Positions 46,346 through 58,030 of a stretch of DNA of 64,000 nt are shown here, in pieces; position 1 is the stretch's first letter; every line of letters begins with the position of its first letter. The notes under the pieces are model-generated. The model saw only the letters and a list, made by a program, of their open reading frames with translations. It searched no databases and was not told the DNA's origin. This DNA comes from Bimastos eiseni. Lineage: Eukaryota; Annelida; Clitellata; Crassiclitellata; Lumbricidae. A program made the translations under genes and the position numbers. Location of the stretch: assembly GCA_959347315.1 (NCBI GenBank), contig OY365822.1:14708519-14772518 (forward strand), in the 5' to 3' direction.

Positions 46346-49300
46346 GAAACATTTACATTACAAGGCAAAGAAAATCATAGCGTCTGAAAGACACCATTCA
46401 AAAACTGTCTGAATTTTAAACTGTCATTATTCATTATTTTAAACTGTTCATTGTTTTACAACAATAATTATTCAGGGTTTAATAACATCAATAATACATG
46501 TAGAATAATATTTCATGCAAATGTAGCAATATTTGCATTAATATTTGCATCAAAAAAGGTTCACAATAAAACAAATTGTGTATGACCGGTCTCTATGTAC
46601 ATTATGTAATCATCAAACTTTTAAAGAATCTTTTTAACTTGAAATTTTTTCATAATGTTCTTATTCTATCAAACATTACTACAGAAATATGTTCATATAA
46701 TGTATGTTTATAACATTCGTTTATCATATTATACCAAGATGTAATTCAGTGAATTACAGCTTTGTATAAATCTCATAAATATTACTCACTTTGACTTTCT
46801 AATACAACTCCATCAACATTTGTCATATATGCATGTATATATATGAAATGACTCAAATGTGGTCAATATTAATAATTTTATCACATGTTTGCAAAAGCAC
46901 CTAATTAACACAATCAATGCAAAGCAATTGAAATATTAAAAAAATACCTTGAAAGTCAAAGCATTAGCCAATCTACATCAACTAAAACCAATTTCAAAGA
47001 CATCTTATCATCATAGCTGCAACATGACAATAGAAACTTAATGCAAGAAGACAAAACATTTCTAGCACACCAATAACTGTGTACATTTTGAATTGCATTT
47101 AGCAAACTTCACTCAGAATAAACAATTCTTAATTTGGTGCTAAATGTTTTCCAGAAGTTTACAGATTATAGATATTCATAATCATTACACCAAGATCATG
47201 TTACTCTATTCTTTCATTTGACATAAATAATTGTCAATAAATTCAATCTATAACAAATAATATTTGACTTTCTTAACTATCGCACATTGTTATGACTAAT
47301 TTTACAAATACCAAAAAAACGAACTCAATTTATGTAAGACAACAGTTGCACAACTTCCATTTTAAATGAGGTTTATAAGCATATAAACTTTACTTTGCAT
47401 ACAACCATCACGAAGTATTCTTTGTATTAAAATCCATTTTATATAAAACACATGCATCTTTTAATATGTTAGAGATATTCTCTTTTCTACAATTTAATAA
47501 TAAATGGTTAATATTTTCTCAGACCTGACATAAACTACAAAGTCCAGTTTCATGTTTCTTCATAAGAAGAAGTCTTTCATTCAGATTTACATTTCGTAAG
47601 CTTAGACTTGATATTTGAACCTCTTTCCTTCTATTTGGGTCAGTAAATTTTAAGCATGTGTCCACCACAGGACAAATATGTTTATAATGCTGAGCCTTCT
47701 TAGAATCATTGTCATATTCAATCTGCCATTCATTAACCATATGAGATTTTATAATGTAAAACATTTCTTGCATTCTAAATAACTTGTTGAATTTATAATC
47801 GGCAAATTAAGAAATTGTTTTGCTAAAGCATCTGCTGTTTCATCACCTAATATATTAACGTGACTAGGAATCCAAATTAAACATTTGTTACTCATCTTAA
47901 TTTGATTCATTGCTACCATTGCTTCCTGTAAAAGGAGTGGTATACAGCGTGAATAATTACGTTTAATAGAAGTAAGAACACTCAAACATACAGAAAAAAC
48001 AGCAAATTTCTTATTATCTTGATTTTCGTTCTCTAATATTCACAATAAAACTTCTTTGATTGCAGCTAATTCAGCAGCATATATACAAGTATCATTACAG
48101 AGACGGACTTGTTTATCTATCTTTAAGGATGGGATTGTGTATGCAGCAGCAAGTTATCAGCTTTAGATCCATCAGTGTATATGTGTTTATAGTCATGATA
48201 TTTGTCAATAGGTTCCATTGAAAAAAGACGATTAAATTCCGAATTGTCTAATTTGTTATTGACTGATTTGTGAAGTCTAAGATCGACTTTAAAATCACTA
48301 TTAAACCAAGAAGGATTAATAGGGAATTTTGGAGCTTGAAAAGATTGGTCTAAGGAAGAGGAAAAAACTGTTTGTTGGTGTGTATGTAGATTCGTCTCTA
48401 TGTCCAGATGTTCTGTAATCATTTGTCCAATGAGGTTCACATGCAGACCTGATGGGATGATCTGGACTTCCCAATATTTTTGCACCCAATTTCAGAGAAT
48501 TTTGTAATCTTCTAATTTGCAAGGGCAATTCTCCGCAATCATATTGAGGTGCAGAGGCCGAAGTACCTATAACAGCACCACAACATAACCTTAGCGCCTC
48601 AGTTTGAACAGATGACAATCTATCCAATTGTGACTTAGTGGCTGAGGAGTAAACTACATCACCGTAATCAATGACTGATCTAATAAGGACCCTATAAATA
48701 TTTAATAAGGCTTTTTTCGAAGCTCCCCAACTATTACCTGATACTGCTCTCATCAAATTCATGCGGTTTTTACACTTGATTAACACATATTCTATATCTG
48801 GTTTCCATGATAATTTATAGTCGAAAATGACTCCAAGAAACTTAGCTGTTTTTTCAATTTATATGGATGCACTCCCTACTGTTATATTAATATTTGAGAT
48901 CTTACGTTTCTTAGTAAACAAAACCCCCACAGTTTTATTTCTAGATATTTTAAAACCGTTTTATTACACCAATTATCAATTGCATTTAATGACAGCTGGA
49001 TTTTGTTTTGTAATTTATTTTTATTTCGATGATCTACATAAATTGAACTGTCATCAGCAAACAAGGTCATCTCTACCCCTTCTATTCCATTAGGTAAGTT
49101 ATTAAACATAATAAGAAATAATAAAGGTGAAATTATGGGCCCCTGAAGTGTGCCATTTTCTAAAATGTATCTAGCAAAAAAGGAATATCCAATCTTGACT
49201 TAAAATGTTCTGTTGGATAAAATGTTTACAATCCAATTATATGTTTCTCCTATGATTCCTATATTTATGAGTTATTTCAATAATCTAGACAACATGTCAA

Positions 49301-51110
49301 ATGCACGTCAATGTCAATAAATATCGCTAATACGTCTTCCTTATTTTTTTAATTTAAAAAAAATACTATCCTGTAATTTAAGAATTTGGTCAATGGCACT
49401 TTTGTTTTTTCTGAAACGAGACTATTTATTTGAGAGCAATTTATTCTTCTCCATAAACCACTGCGAGCTATTTGTCACAAGTCTTTTCATAACTTTATAA
49501 ATAGTGGATGATAAAATGAAAAGAGCGATATGAATCAGGGTTAGCAGCACATTAATTAGGTGTAAGAAAGGGAGGAATAATTGTATGGCGCCAATCATCT
49601 TGTAAATCACTTTCTGTCCAAATCTTATTGTAGAATGCTAGCAATGTCTTAAGGGCGTTTTTGTGCAAATTCTGAAGAAATTCATATGGAACTTTGTCAT
49701 CACCTGGCGATTTACCACATTTAGAATTACTAATGGTGTCTTTCAATTCTATCTACGAAAAACTTTCATTAAGAGCCTCATTATCTTCTATGTCTGGTAA
49801 AGTATTTGAGGGTGTGCTATTATGTTCATTTTTAGTATTCTTTATGTACTCCAAAAAATTTGAATTATTATTTCTGTTGTTACTGGTTTTTGCATATATT
49901 TGTGCTAACAAGTTTAATTTTTCTGTATTATTCTCAGCAATAATTCCTTAAATTCAAATTTGGGATGGAATTATATGATGCTACGCAATTCATACGTTTA
50001 GTCATATTCCACACGGCTCCTAGTTTTGTCTGATCAGTTAATTCGGAGCAGTAATCTTCCGAACAAGCTTTTGCTTCTAACTTTAATGTCACTTTCACTA
50101 CTGCCTCCTGGTGTTTATATTCTACATAATCCTTTAAATCCTTTGATTTTAGGGCCTTATTCCTTGCTTTATTTCTCTTATTGATGGCATCAGTGCAATT
50201 GTTACTCCATAATGGAATATGTCTACGTTTCCTACCTGACCGGGTATTATTGTTATTAGCATCCCTACAAGGTAATGTTTCATTCGCTAATGATGTTAGT
50301 GATTCTGCAGTGTTTATTAAAGTATCATTATTATTTTCATCAATAAGACCGTCAGTTATGAAAAACTGACAATCTTTCTTAAATTCTTTTCATTCAGCTT
50401 TCTTTAATTTCCACCGGTGCATCCTAATACTATTGATAACTTTATTAACAGTAATATTATTACACAGGTAGTGGTCTGATCCCAAACTGTAATAAGTAAC
50501 ATAATGTTGACTATTTAAGACCAATTCTTTTGTCACTATGGACAGGTCTATGACTGAACGATTTTTAGAATTTATAGGAGGTACATGTGTGGGCTGTCCA
50601 GTATTTAATACTGTTAACTTTATATCATTTAAAATTTCTCATAGAATAAGACCCCTTTCGTTATTATTTGTGCACCCCTACCTTTTGCTGTGTGCATTTA
50701 GGTCTCCTAGAATAATGGCTCTTTTATGTTGGAATAAATTTTGTAATTCTGTTATAGTTATTTTATTTTCTGGAGCAATATATGTACTTATAATATCCAT
50801 ACCTTCATCTTCAGTTTTTATTGTAATGCCCAAAATTTCACAATTATCACTATGATCCGTATCCAATACGTAAAACTAATGCCAATTTTTACAAGTATGG
50901 CTAGTCCCCCCTACTGTGTTTTGTGTAATCTTTTCTAATAACATTATAATTTTCAAAGTTTGGCGTCTGGTGTTTTTCATTTAAAAACGTTTCTTGCAGA
51001 CATATACTATCTGATATAGTTCTTGTCTGGGCCAAATAATTTCTAAACTGGTACAAATGCGCTCTAAGTCCATGTATGTTCTAATGGGCGATAATAGTAG
51101 CCATCATGAT
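46346..51110 (-). pseudogene. Nearly full-length broken LINE (family 1), antisense
   Basis: Reading right to left. Endonuclease (APE type): a methionine near 51,104, N-I-H-G-L-R-A, C-L-Q-E-T near 51,000, and G-D-L-N-A-H-S at about 50,680. RT: K-S-P-G-D-D-K-V-P near 49,700, Q-G-P-I-I-S-P-L-L-F (motif B) near 49,130, F-A-D-D-S (motif C) near 49,060, and S-V-I-D-Y-G (48,660 region). RNase H: Y-T-D-G-S-K near 48,175, W-I-P-S-H near 47,865; Cys-rich end near 47,525. Frames change many times and stops are frequent (a TAG follows the eighth codon), so no protein can be made. 46,346-47,510 is an AT-rich probable 3' UTR. No separate ORF1 was found. I/Nimb-like superfamily by domain order. Confidence 0.82.
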
Positions 51111-51460
51111 GAGACCCTGTCTAAATTTACAAAGCACTTAAATTGGTTAATTATCCTAATTTTTCTATCGGAATTGGATTTCACCTTTAAATAGGAAATC
51201 CGAGGCCCCACAACAGACACGATCCTTAGCTTCCATTGTGCTCTTAGATTTGTCAATGGATGCCAGTACACCCATCAGTTAAATCGTACTTTCTGTGTAT
51301 TGTCGAGGATTAGTTTTACAATTTGCATGTAAAGCACCCTACAAGTAGCTTGTTTCCGACGGCGCTACATGAGTGGTCTTAATTGCAATTACAATTACAA
51401 CTACTAATGCACGAACGGAGCTTATTGGAGTAGTTGGCAAAGCTAAATTTGGATGCGAAA
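51111..51460. other. No gene recognised
   Basis: Left of the LINE 5' end; possibly LINE 5' UTR at first, then unclassified sequence. Confidence 0.4.
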
Positions 51461-51466
51461 GGTCAT

Positions 51467-51515
51467 TGCTGTATCCCCTTTTTTCTAGGCTTGGGACTGG
51501 CACTGGCTGATGCGG
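51467..51515 (-). repeat. Family A fragment
   Basis: TCTAGGCTTGGGACTGGCAC TGG core only. Confidence 0.6.
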
Positions 51516-51756
51516 GATGTCTAAAGCATTAGTTTCTGACACACACAATTTCTCATTAAAGAAACCCAAAAAGCAACAATAAACGGGTGTTCAAACGCTG
51601 CTTCAGATAGAATCAGCAAAAACCTATTCGGTGTCGGCCAATGCATTGGTGGTGGTACCAGTGTTCGTTTAGCGGCAGTGTGTTATAAAAAAAAGGAAAT
51701 TAGCTATGCAATCGTCAAAATAAACAAGTAAAAATTAAGTTGCGCATGGTTGGTTT

Positions 51757-51850
51757 GTTCCTGTTTGACGACACAGCACAGCATATATGAATAGCCTCCT
51801 CTTTATTCATTGCTTGGGACTGGCTGTACAAAAGCACGAGCTGCAACAGT
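51757..51850 (-). repeat. Family A copy
   Basis: GTTTGACGACACAGCACAGC, CCTCCTCTTTATTCATTGC, TTGGGACTGGC. Confidence 0.65.
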
Positions 51851-52629
51851 GTTTAACTGGTATCTGCAGGTTTCGGAGCTAATGTTAAGGACCGACAATC
51901 AAGCTTAACAATTAGCGAAGACGGACTAAAAAATAGAATTGAGAATATTACTTTTAGAGGTGTCTAAGGAGAGTACTGAACAGTCGAATAATTAGCCACA
52001 CAATTTGGTTGCAAAAACCGTTGACATTCAAACTACTCTCTGCGGTTTTGTTTCTAAACTTTTGCAGTAACGAGGAAATAAATGACCGAGGCTGATAAAT
52101 GAATTATATAATGTTAATTTTATAAAGACGAGCCTGATAGGTTGCACTCTCAAACTGTGCCCATAGTTTGAAGCAGTCACCTTCAATACGATTGAATTTC
52201 ATTGCTTCCCGTATTCCGTGAGTGCAATCTGGCCAAATCTGGCCGCGGAAGACGGCGATAGCCCTAGCGTTCTAAAAAGACGGGTATAGAACTAGTAGCC
52301 CTACCGTAAAACACCGGAAACTACGTTGAGTATATAAGCCACAAAGCTGCCAACGAATATAAGATTTTTATGCGCTGAGAACAATTTATAATTTATATCC
52401 TTTATGCTTATATACAACATCAGTTGAAAAGTGTCAAAAGGTGTCTAACGGTGGATTTAATTTCTTATTGTAAGCGGATATCCGCTGCTCAAGTCTGTTA
52501 CTGTGGCAGTTATGCCCTGCCATCTTATTAACAAAATGCCATACAATATAATGGTAAATTATTATGGCAACTGTAGCGGATGACACTATTGTACGACACG
52601 AGTTATCATTTCGACAAATATCTGGTTAG

Positions 52630-52715
52630 TCGCAGTTTAACAACGCTGCATGATATCAATGATCGTTAGCTTCGACCTTCGCCTTTTTCTGGCTCTGGCA
52701 GAATTCCAGCACCGA
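52630..52715 (-). repeat. Family A copy
   Basis: GCAGTTTAACAACGCTGCAT, TTCGCCTTTTTCTGGCTCTG, decayed; directly followed by the family C copy. Confidence 0.6.
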
Positions 52716-52738
52716 CGAAACTTAATATTACTTTTCAA

Positions 52739-52925
52739 CAGTTTAACGACATCTTATAGCAACATAGGCTGTTGACGTCTTTAGAATTTTTTAAATTTCA
52801 GTTCGATTTCGTATATAGTTTTAATCCTTTATCTTTATTTTGTCTTTCTTTCTTTAGTCTTTCTGTTTTTTTTCCTTTTGTGTTGTTATTGATTCCATTT
52901 CTGCATGACTGGTTGCTAAGACAGC
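52739..52925 (-). repeat. Family C copy (reverse)
   Basis: CAGTTTAACGACATCTTATA, GCTGTTGACGTCTTTAGAA, CTTTCTTTCTTTAGTC, GATTCCATTTCTGCATGA; matches 54,505-54,712 closely and 45,572 inverted. Confidence 0.8.
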
Positions 52926-53022
52926 AATATTCGACATATGGTTGTTGTAGATATTTCATAAAATATAAATGATTATTACATTTTATTCCTACATATATGA
53001 ACACATATTGTATATACATGTA

Positions 53023-53050
53023 TATATTGTATATATATATATACAATATA
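53023..53050. repeat. 28-bp perfect AT palindrome
   Basis: TATATTG, fourteen alternating TA bases, CAATATA: perfectly self-complementary, within a longer AT-rich tract (52,983-53,070). Confidence 0.85.
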
Positions 53051-53070
53051 CACATATACATATGTAAAAT

Positions 53071-53635
53071 TTATTCATGTGGCCATATAGCTTCTTATTT
53101 GTTCATTAAGGCTCTTTTTTGACCGTATCGGTTCTTTTCTTTGTTAAGTTTTTTTTCCATGAAGGTTTTTCCCATCCTATTTACAGAGCATCGAAACAAT
53201 TTCATAGCATCAATGTAATGAAATTTACAAACGCCACCGGGTAATTAAAAGAGGAATAGCGATAGCAAACGTGGTTTTCTGGACAGGAGAAAACGTTTTA
53301 GAGGAAACTAATCAGGACTCAAAAGAAACGAATGACGAAGACCCTGCAATAGAAGGCAGTGCTAAATGGAACACAGACATCTACCTTGTTTGTTATGTGT
53401 CAATTCTATAGCATCTGTGGGCACATCTATTTTTACATGTTTATCTGTATGCATATATCTCAATTGCAATTGCAAGATGCCTGACTCACTTTGGACACCG
53501 TTATAAAGATTGTAAGCGGCGATATAATTACCATGATATTAATAATAATTAGTAATTTACCGCAATATTCAGCGCTTCCAATGGTTGCCGGACAATTCGA
53601 CGACGGCCATGCACCGCCTCAGGAAGAACTCAGGC
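53071..53635. other. No gene recognised
   Basis: Non-coding sequence between the AT palindrome and the next family A cluster. Confidence 0.5.
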
Positions 53636-53703
53636 TAACCATAGCCTGGATAAATTAGGAGGGCGACGCCAATGATCCTCATTGTCACAGTGTCGTTAAG
53701 CTG
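53636..53703 (+). repeat. Family A copy
   Basis: AGCCTGGATAAATTAGGAGG, GCGACGCCAATGATC, CACAGTGTCGTTAAGCTGCA: one of the cleanest 3' ends. Confidence 0.78.
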
Positions 53704-53743
53704 CAAAAACCACCGGTTTCCAAAATAAACTCCTTCACTGGTT

Positions 53744-53818
53744 GTACTCTGCCATCGACAGCAGGAAGGTGACGATAATAGTCTTAGTTATCACACAGTG
53801 TCGTTATCAAACTGCATT
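53744..53818 (+). repeat. Family A copy
   Basis: GAAGGTGACGATAATAGTC, TTATCACACAGTGTCGTTAT, CAAACTGCA; lies head to tail with the preceding copy. Confidence 0.72.
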
Positions 53819-53885
53819 ACCACCACCCCAATTCCCGTGAACATAAGACACAATTACGGCGCTGTTTGCAATGAAAAACTCCTCG

Positions 53886-53945
53886 TTGCCAGTCTCAATC
53901 TTCAACGAAGGAGGTGGGAAACGCCTATCATGACTGCTGTGACAA
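53886..53945 (+). repeat. Family A fragment
   Basis: TTGCCAGTCTCAATCTTCAA, CGAAGGAGGTGGGAAACGCC. Confidence 0.55.
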
Positions 53946-54354
53946 ATATGCTGCTACTACTATTCGGATAGTAGGCCTCTGGCTGGCTCGTGTTCTGGTA
54001 GTAAAGGTGGAAGGCAACGTAAATTTGTCCTCGTTGTCATGAACACCTATCTGCTATAACTCACTAGTCTATGAGTCATTGTAACTGCTGGAACTTAATT
54101 CGAACCTGCTGCTGGATGGACCCATGGTTTAGCAACAGCTTATGACAGAAGAGACCGTTGCCGTCGACAGAAATTTGCTTGGCATATTATAGCACCTCCA
54201 GCTGCATAATAAGTGTGTAAGAAATTCGGATTTTAACCTCATCTGTCGACAACATGTACATTATTTCTAACTTTCATGTCCAATTCTCAGCATTACTAAT
54301 TAGAAAGGAAACGCTATTAATTCATGATTATTATTACTAATAAAACAGTTTTGG

Positions 54355-54445
54355 CAGTTTAACGACACTGCGTGATAACATTGATTGCTTACATCACCCT
54401 GTCTATTTTTTTCAGGCTTGGGACTGTCACTGCCGAAGGGCGAAA
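54355..54445 (-). repeat. Family A copy
   Basis: GGCAGTTTAACGACACTGCG, TGATAACATTGAT, CAGGCTTGGGACTGTCACTG. Confidence 0.78.
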
Positions 54446-54504
54446 AGTAGTTTCAGTAACTATGCTGCATGACCGGATTATAGGGAATATTACATAAGTG
54501 TCTA

Positions 54505-54712
54505 TTATTATTCCACAGTTTAACGAAATCATAAAGCAACACAGGCTGTTGACGTCTTCAGAATTTGTGACATTTCAGTTAAATTTCGTATGTGGTTTTA
54601 ATCCTTTATCTATATGTCGTCTTTCTTTCTTTAGTTTTTCTGTTTTCTTTCTTCCTTTTGTGCTGTTAATTCTTGATTCCATTTCTGCATGATTGGTTGT
54701 TGAGACAGCAAC
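54505..54712 (-). repeat. Family C copy (reverse)
   Basis: ATTATTATTCCACAGTTTAA, GCTGTTGACGTCTTCAGAAT, GATTCCATTTCTGCATGA, GAGACAGCAAC. Confidence 0.8.
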
Positions 54713-54715
54713 TTT

Positions 54716-55185
54716 TTTTGGTTTGACTTTTATTTATACTACAAATAAGAAACTTAAAGCAGGTGTGCAAATGAGCTGCTCTTCCTTTCTCGAGCCCCGT
54801 CGACTGCTTTACATATATCGTGACTTCTTAAATTATAGTATCTACATTTAGAACTGAACATTATAAGAAATTTTCATCATTTTCAGAGCAGTTTCAAGTG
54901 TTTTGCTTAGTGGCTAGCAGTGCCATACATTATACACGTCTTTCTTAATTAAACCGCTTGGGTTGCGAATGTCTCCGTACAGATGCGGTGGAGCCAGTGG
55001 GTCGAAATGCGTATTGGTGGCTAAGAGTAGAGTTAGTCTCAGGATGAGTGAATATAGGATAGAAATAATAATAATAACTGTCGCAAACCATCTAATGCAC
55101 AATGCTTATAATGGCTAACAATAATCTACAACCAGAAACTGAAGCGGGATGGACTACTTTTAGAGTGTTAAGAGGATTCTAGCAT
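54716..55185. other. No gene recognised
   Basis: Non-coding; the antisense 62-codon frame at 54,914-55,102 has no recognisable homology. Confidence 0.5.
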
Positions 55186-55445
55186 TCTAAAAGTTTATAT
55201 AGCGCCGCAATTGCTACGCCTAAGATATCATTTGACGATAAATTGATGACGATAATTGTTTTGGTAGGTCAACCGTAAAGATTTCAATGGACAAGTGCAT
55301 CCTGTGAGATGAAATACGTCGTTGAAATACGTCTTAAGTGATTGGTCATAGTGCATAGTTTCTACACACTGGGTGACACCTCTTCACCACAACACTCCTT
55401 CATTGCTTGTAGTCCGCCAGTGCCAGTGTCAAGCCTCGCTAATTT
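55186..55445 (+). repeat. Long family A copy, 3' truncated
   Basis: TATATAGCGCCGCAATTGC, TACGCCTAAGAT, TTTGACGATAAATTGATG, AGTGATTGGTCATAG, GGGTGACACCTCTTCACC, GCCAGTGCCAGTGTCAAGCC, in the order of 39,395. Confidence 0.7.
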
Positions 55446-55540
55446 ATTACTCGCCTTTTGGCAAAGCACATTGTAAGGCTAATTTTTACGAATATTTCGT
55501 TAGTTATTCCTGTTTTAAAGATTGTGTGAGTACTATCTAA

Positions 55541-55632
55541 AGGTGTCTAAAGCGAACACCACTTAATTGTATCCCTATACGACATCTACGGGCTTAGACG
55601 TCGACCAAGTTAAACTTTCTAACATCAATCCG
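55541..55632 (+). repeat. Family A 5' module
   Basis: AGGTGTCTAAAGCGAACACC, CTTAGACGTCGACCAAG, TTTCTAACATCAAT. Confidence 0.6.
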
Positions 55633-55635
55633 TTG

Positions 55636-55725
55636 GTTTCATTGACCCCAATTGCAATAGTGCCAGTCCAAAGTAGTGGATAGAGGAGGAGGGCGTCGCT
55701 TATCATTATTGTCATGACAGCATGG
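55636..55725 (+). repeat. Family A copy
   Basis: AGTGCCAGTCCAAAG, GAGGAGGAGGGCGTCGCTTA, TGTCATGACAGCATGG. Confidence 0.7.
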
Positions 55726-55887
55726 TCAACCCGTACTTATCATTTTACACACCTTTAAGACGCTGCTTTCTCCTCGCTATAAGTATATTGTTACTAAATA
55801 TGCCAACTTATTAGCTGACGTTTTCTTCAGAGGAGGGTTAATGTGGCACGAGGAAAGCCGTGTGGAATACGATTGATATTAGTATCA

Positions 55888-55985
55888 GCCTCGATTTAAC
55901 GATACGGTGTGACATCAAGGATCAGTAGGATCGCCCTCGTTTTATCCATTCTTTGGATTGACGCTACCATAGTGTAAACAGTGCG
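55888..55985 (-). repeat. Family A copy
   Basis: ATTTAACGATACGGTGTGAC, ATCGCCCTCGTTTTATCC, GGATTGACGCTACC. Confidence 0.65.
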
Positions 55986-56157
55986 CTTGGTTTTACATAC
56001 AAGTAGCACAACGGCCTCATTATAATTACTACAAAGTATGGTAATACGCCATCAGACGTCACTGACAACTATTTTTGCAACCAGGATCTAACATTTTCGT
56101 CATTTGATCATGCCTTTGAGGAAGGCTATGTTTGATATGAAGGACTCTGGATGCCGA

Positions 56158-56260
56158 CACAGAGCGAAGACAGACAGACAGAGACAGATGTAGGCCTAGA
56201 TTGAGAGAAACAGAATACTGAGATAGAGAAGAGACGGACGGAGAGAGGAAAAACGATGAG
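56158..56260. repeat. ACAG/GAGA-rich tract
   Basis: Imperfect ACAGACAGACAGAGACAG and GAGAGAGG tract, like the SINE tail at 43,291 but without a recognisable SINE head. Confidence 0.6.
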
Positions 56261-56496
56261 AAATTGCTAACAAAACTGAAACGCTAGTGTACACCTTAGA
56301 CACCCTTGAAACCATTGAGATCAATGCTATATAAATTTCACGAGAGTCACGAGATTCAGTAATGAATTCAGCTTTGAATAATTTACTTAAAATGTTTCAA
56401 ATTATCGTCAACGCCCATAGATGTCGAATGACGACGTTAGACTGAGGATTAATACTGATGTATTCAATAATAGCCGTTCAAGATCGCGTCGTCTCA

Positions 56497-56603
56497 GGCT
56501 GTATAAATCCATTCAATAGAGACAAACTGTCTTAAATTCCTCGAGTGCAGTCCTAAACTAAGAACATGCAGCAGGGCAAATACATCACACAGCGCCGTTA
56601 AAT
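56497..56603 (+). repeat. Family A copy
   Basis: AATCCATTCAATAGAGAC, CTCGAGTGCAGTCC, GCGCCGTTAAAT; subfamily of 43,978. Confidence 0.6.
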
Positions 56604-56754
56604 ATTCATGTAGAGATATGAATTGATTGTTACATTATATTGGTCGTATTGTGTTGGGTCATATTTTATTGTGTATTGTGTGGGATATGAAACCATATTT
56701 GTGTACTGGTTATAATTGGTGCAAGGTAGTTCATGATTTTCGGCGCTATGTGTT

Positions 56755-56870
56755 GATGAGGACCGCCGTCCCTCCTCGTTTGCCCAGTCTGCGAACTGGC
56801 ACCACCAAAGTCTGCAGAGCAGTGCTGGAATCAAGAGTGAATCCGATAGTTTTATGATGTCTTATAACAG
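56755..56870 (-). repeat. Family A copy
   Basis: CTGCGAACTGGCACCACC, AAAGTCTGCAGAGCAGTGCT, GATGTCTTATAACAGC; near twin of 46,130. Confidence 0.65.
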
Positions 56871-56964
56871 CAAAGATCATGCAAAGAAATGATTGAATTT
56901 ATTAAGTATCCAAGTGTCCCAGTGCTCAGTATTTATAGACGTTGATTAACATCATTTAAAAGTG

Positions 56965-57062
56965 TTGAAGAAGATCTCGATTTTGCACATTAATTTGCGT
57001 CATCTATAGGCTGTCGTAGATATCGATGCTGGACCAGGCTACAATTTCTAACAATTTTATTT
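56965..57062 (+). repeat. Family A 5' module, decayed
   Basis: ATCTATAGGCTGTCGTAGAT, TGGACCAGGCTACAATTTCT. Confidence 0.45.
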
Positions 57063-57195
57063 CGACGTCAGCATAGTTTTATTTCTATCAGGAAGAAAAA
57101 TAGCCAAAGAAATATTAATACAAAACACATGTAACACTTTTTAAGAGAGACTCAATACTGTAACCTGCGGGGAAAACTTAGCACGAACAGAATTC

Positions 57196-57415
57196 TGAAA
57201 ACTTATATAGCGCCGGCATGGTCACGCCAAGACTTCAATTGACGATAATTAATTACATCAATTTGGTGAACTCTACGCATATATGATTAGACGTAAATAT
57301 CTTACAAAATTATGTCCGATGATCATGAAGATGAAGAATACATTGGCTACATTTTGGAATCCTCTCTGAGCCCAAATTTGCACACCTGTTTTTCTTTGCT
57401 TGTTGTTGGAATAAA
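57196..57415 (+). repeat. Long family A copy, partial
   Basis: AACTTATATAGCGCCGGC, GGTCACGCCAAGACTTCAAT, TTGACGATAATTAATTAC, CACACCTGTTTTTCTTTGC. Confidence 0.65.
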
Positions 57416-57514
57416 AAAGTAATTGCGAAAGTTATGAACGGCCTATGTTGTTATAAACTCTCGTTAAACCCTGGATCCTCCCTGGAACCTCCTCCTATGA
57501 ATTAATTTGAATGA

Positions 57515-58030
57515 GTTTTTCAAAAACAAAAGAGCAATTGCAGTTGGAGATTTTAACGCTCATAATAAAATGTGGCGCAGTAGTTTAAATAATACAAATG
57601 GTAGAATTTTGGAAAACTTAATAACAGACAACAATCTCACGGGACTTAAACACAGGTAAAGCAACTCATAACTTCTAATCAATCTAATATTAATTCTGTG
57701 ACTGATTTAATAATCACATCTTCTGACCTAGCTCTAAATTGTGTTCAATTTATTGAAAATACCTCATTAGGATCCGATCACCTATCTGCTATTACAAGGG
57801 TTAATGAGACTATAACTGTTGAAGATAACATGGGAATGCATTTCTGGAATGTAAACAAGGCAGATTGGAAAATATTTAAAATTGAAAGTAAATATCGTGT
57901 TCAAGATAACCTTTTGGACGATGATATAAATAAAACATACTTAAATTTAACATCAGCTATTTCCACATTGGCAAATTCTATAAATCCAACTAAAAAATAT
58001 ATCAAAAGTAATATCATAGGGTCAATATAA
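57515..58030 (+). pseudogene. LINE endonuclease fragment (family 1, 5' part)
   Basis: APE-type endonuclease, end part: F-F-K-N-K-R-A-I-A-V-G-D-F-N-A-H-N at about 57,515-57,570, a stop near 57,658, then a shifted frame (57,698-58,030, 110 codons) with V-T-D-L-I-I-T-S and the catalytic G-S-D-H-L. The endonuclease nicks target DNA to prime reverse transcription. The first half of the domain and all of RT are gone; the fragment stops exactly where the LTR begins at 58,031. Related to 50,680-50,866 on the other strand. Confidence 0.8.

Noticed and set aside
48827..50855. Plus-strand frames (48,827, 49,694, 50,181, 50,538)
   Set aside because: They lie opposite LINE family 1 coding sequence and are antisense shadows.
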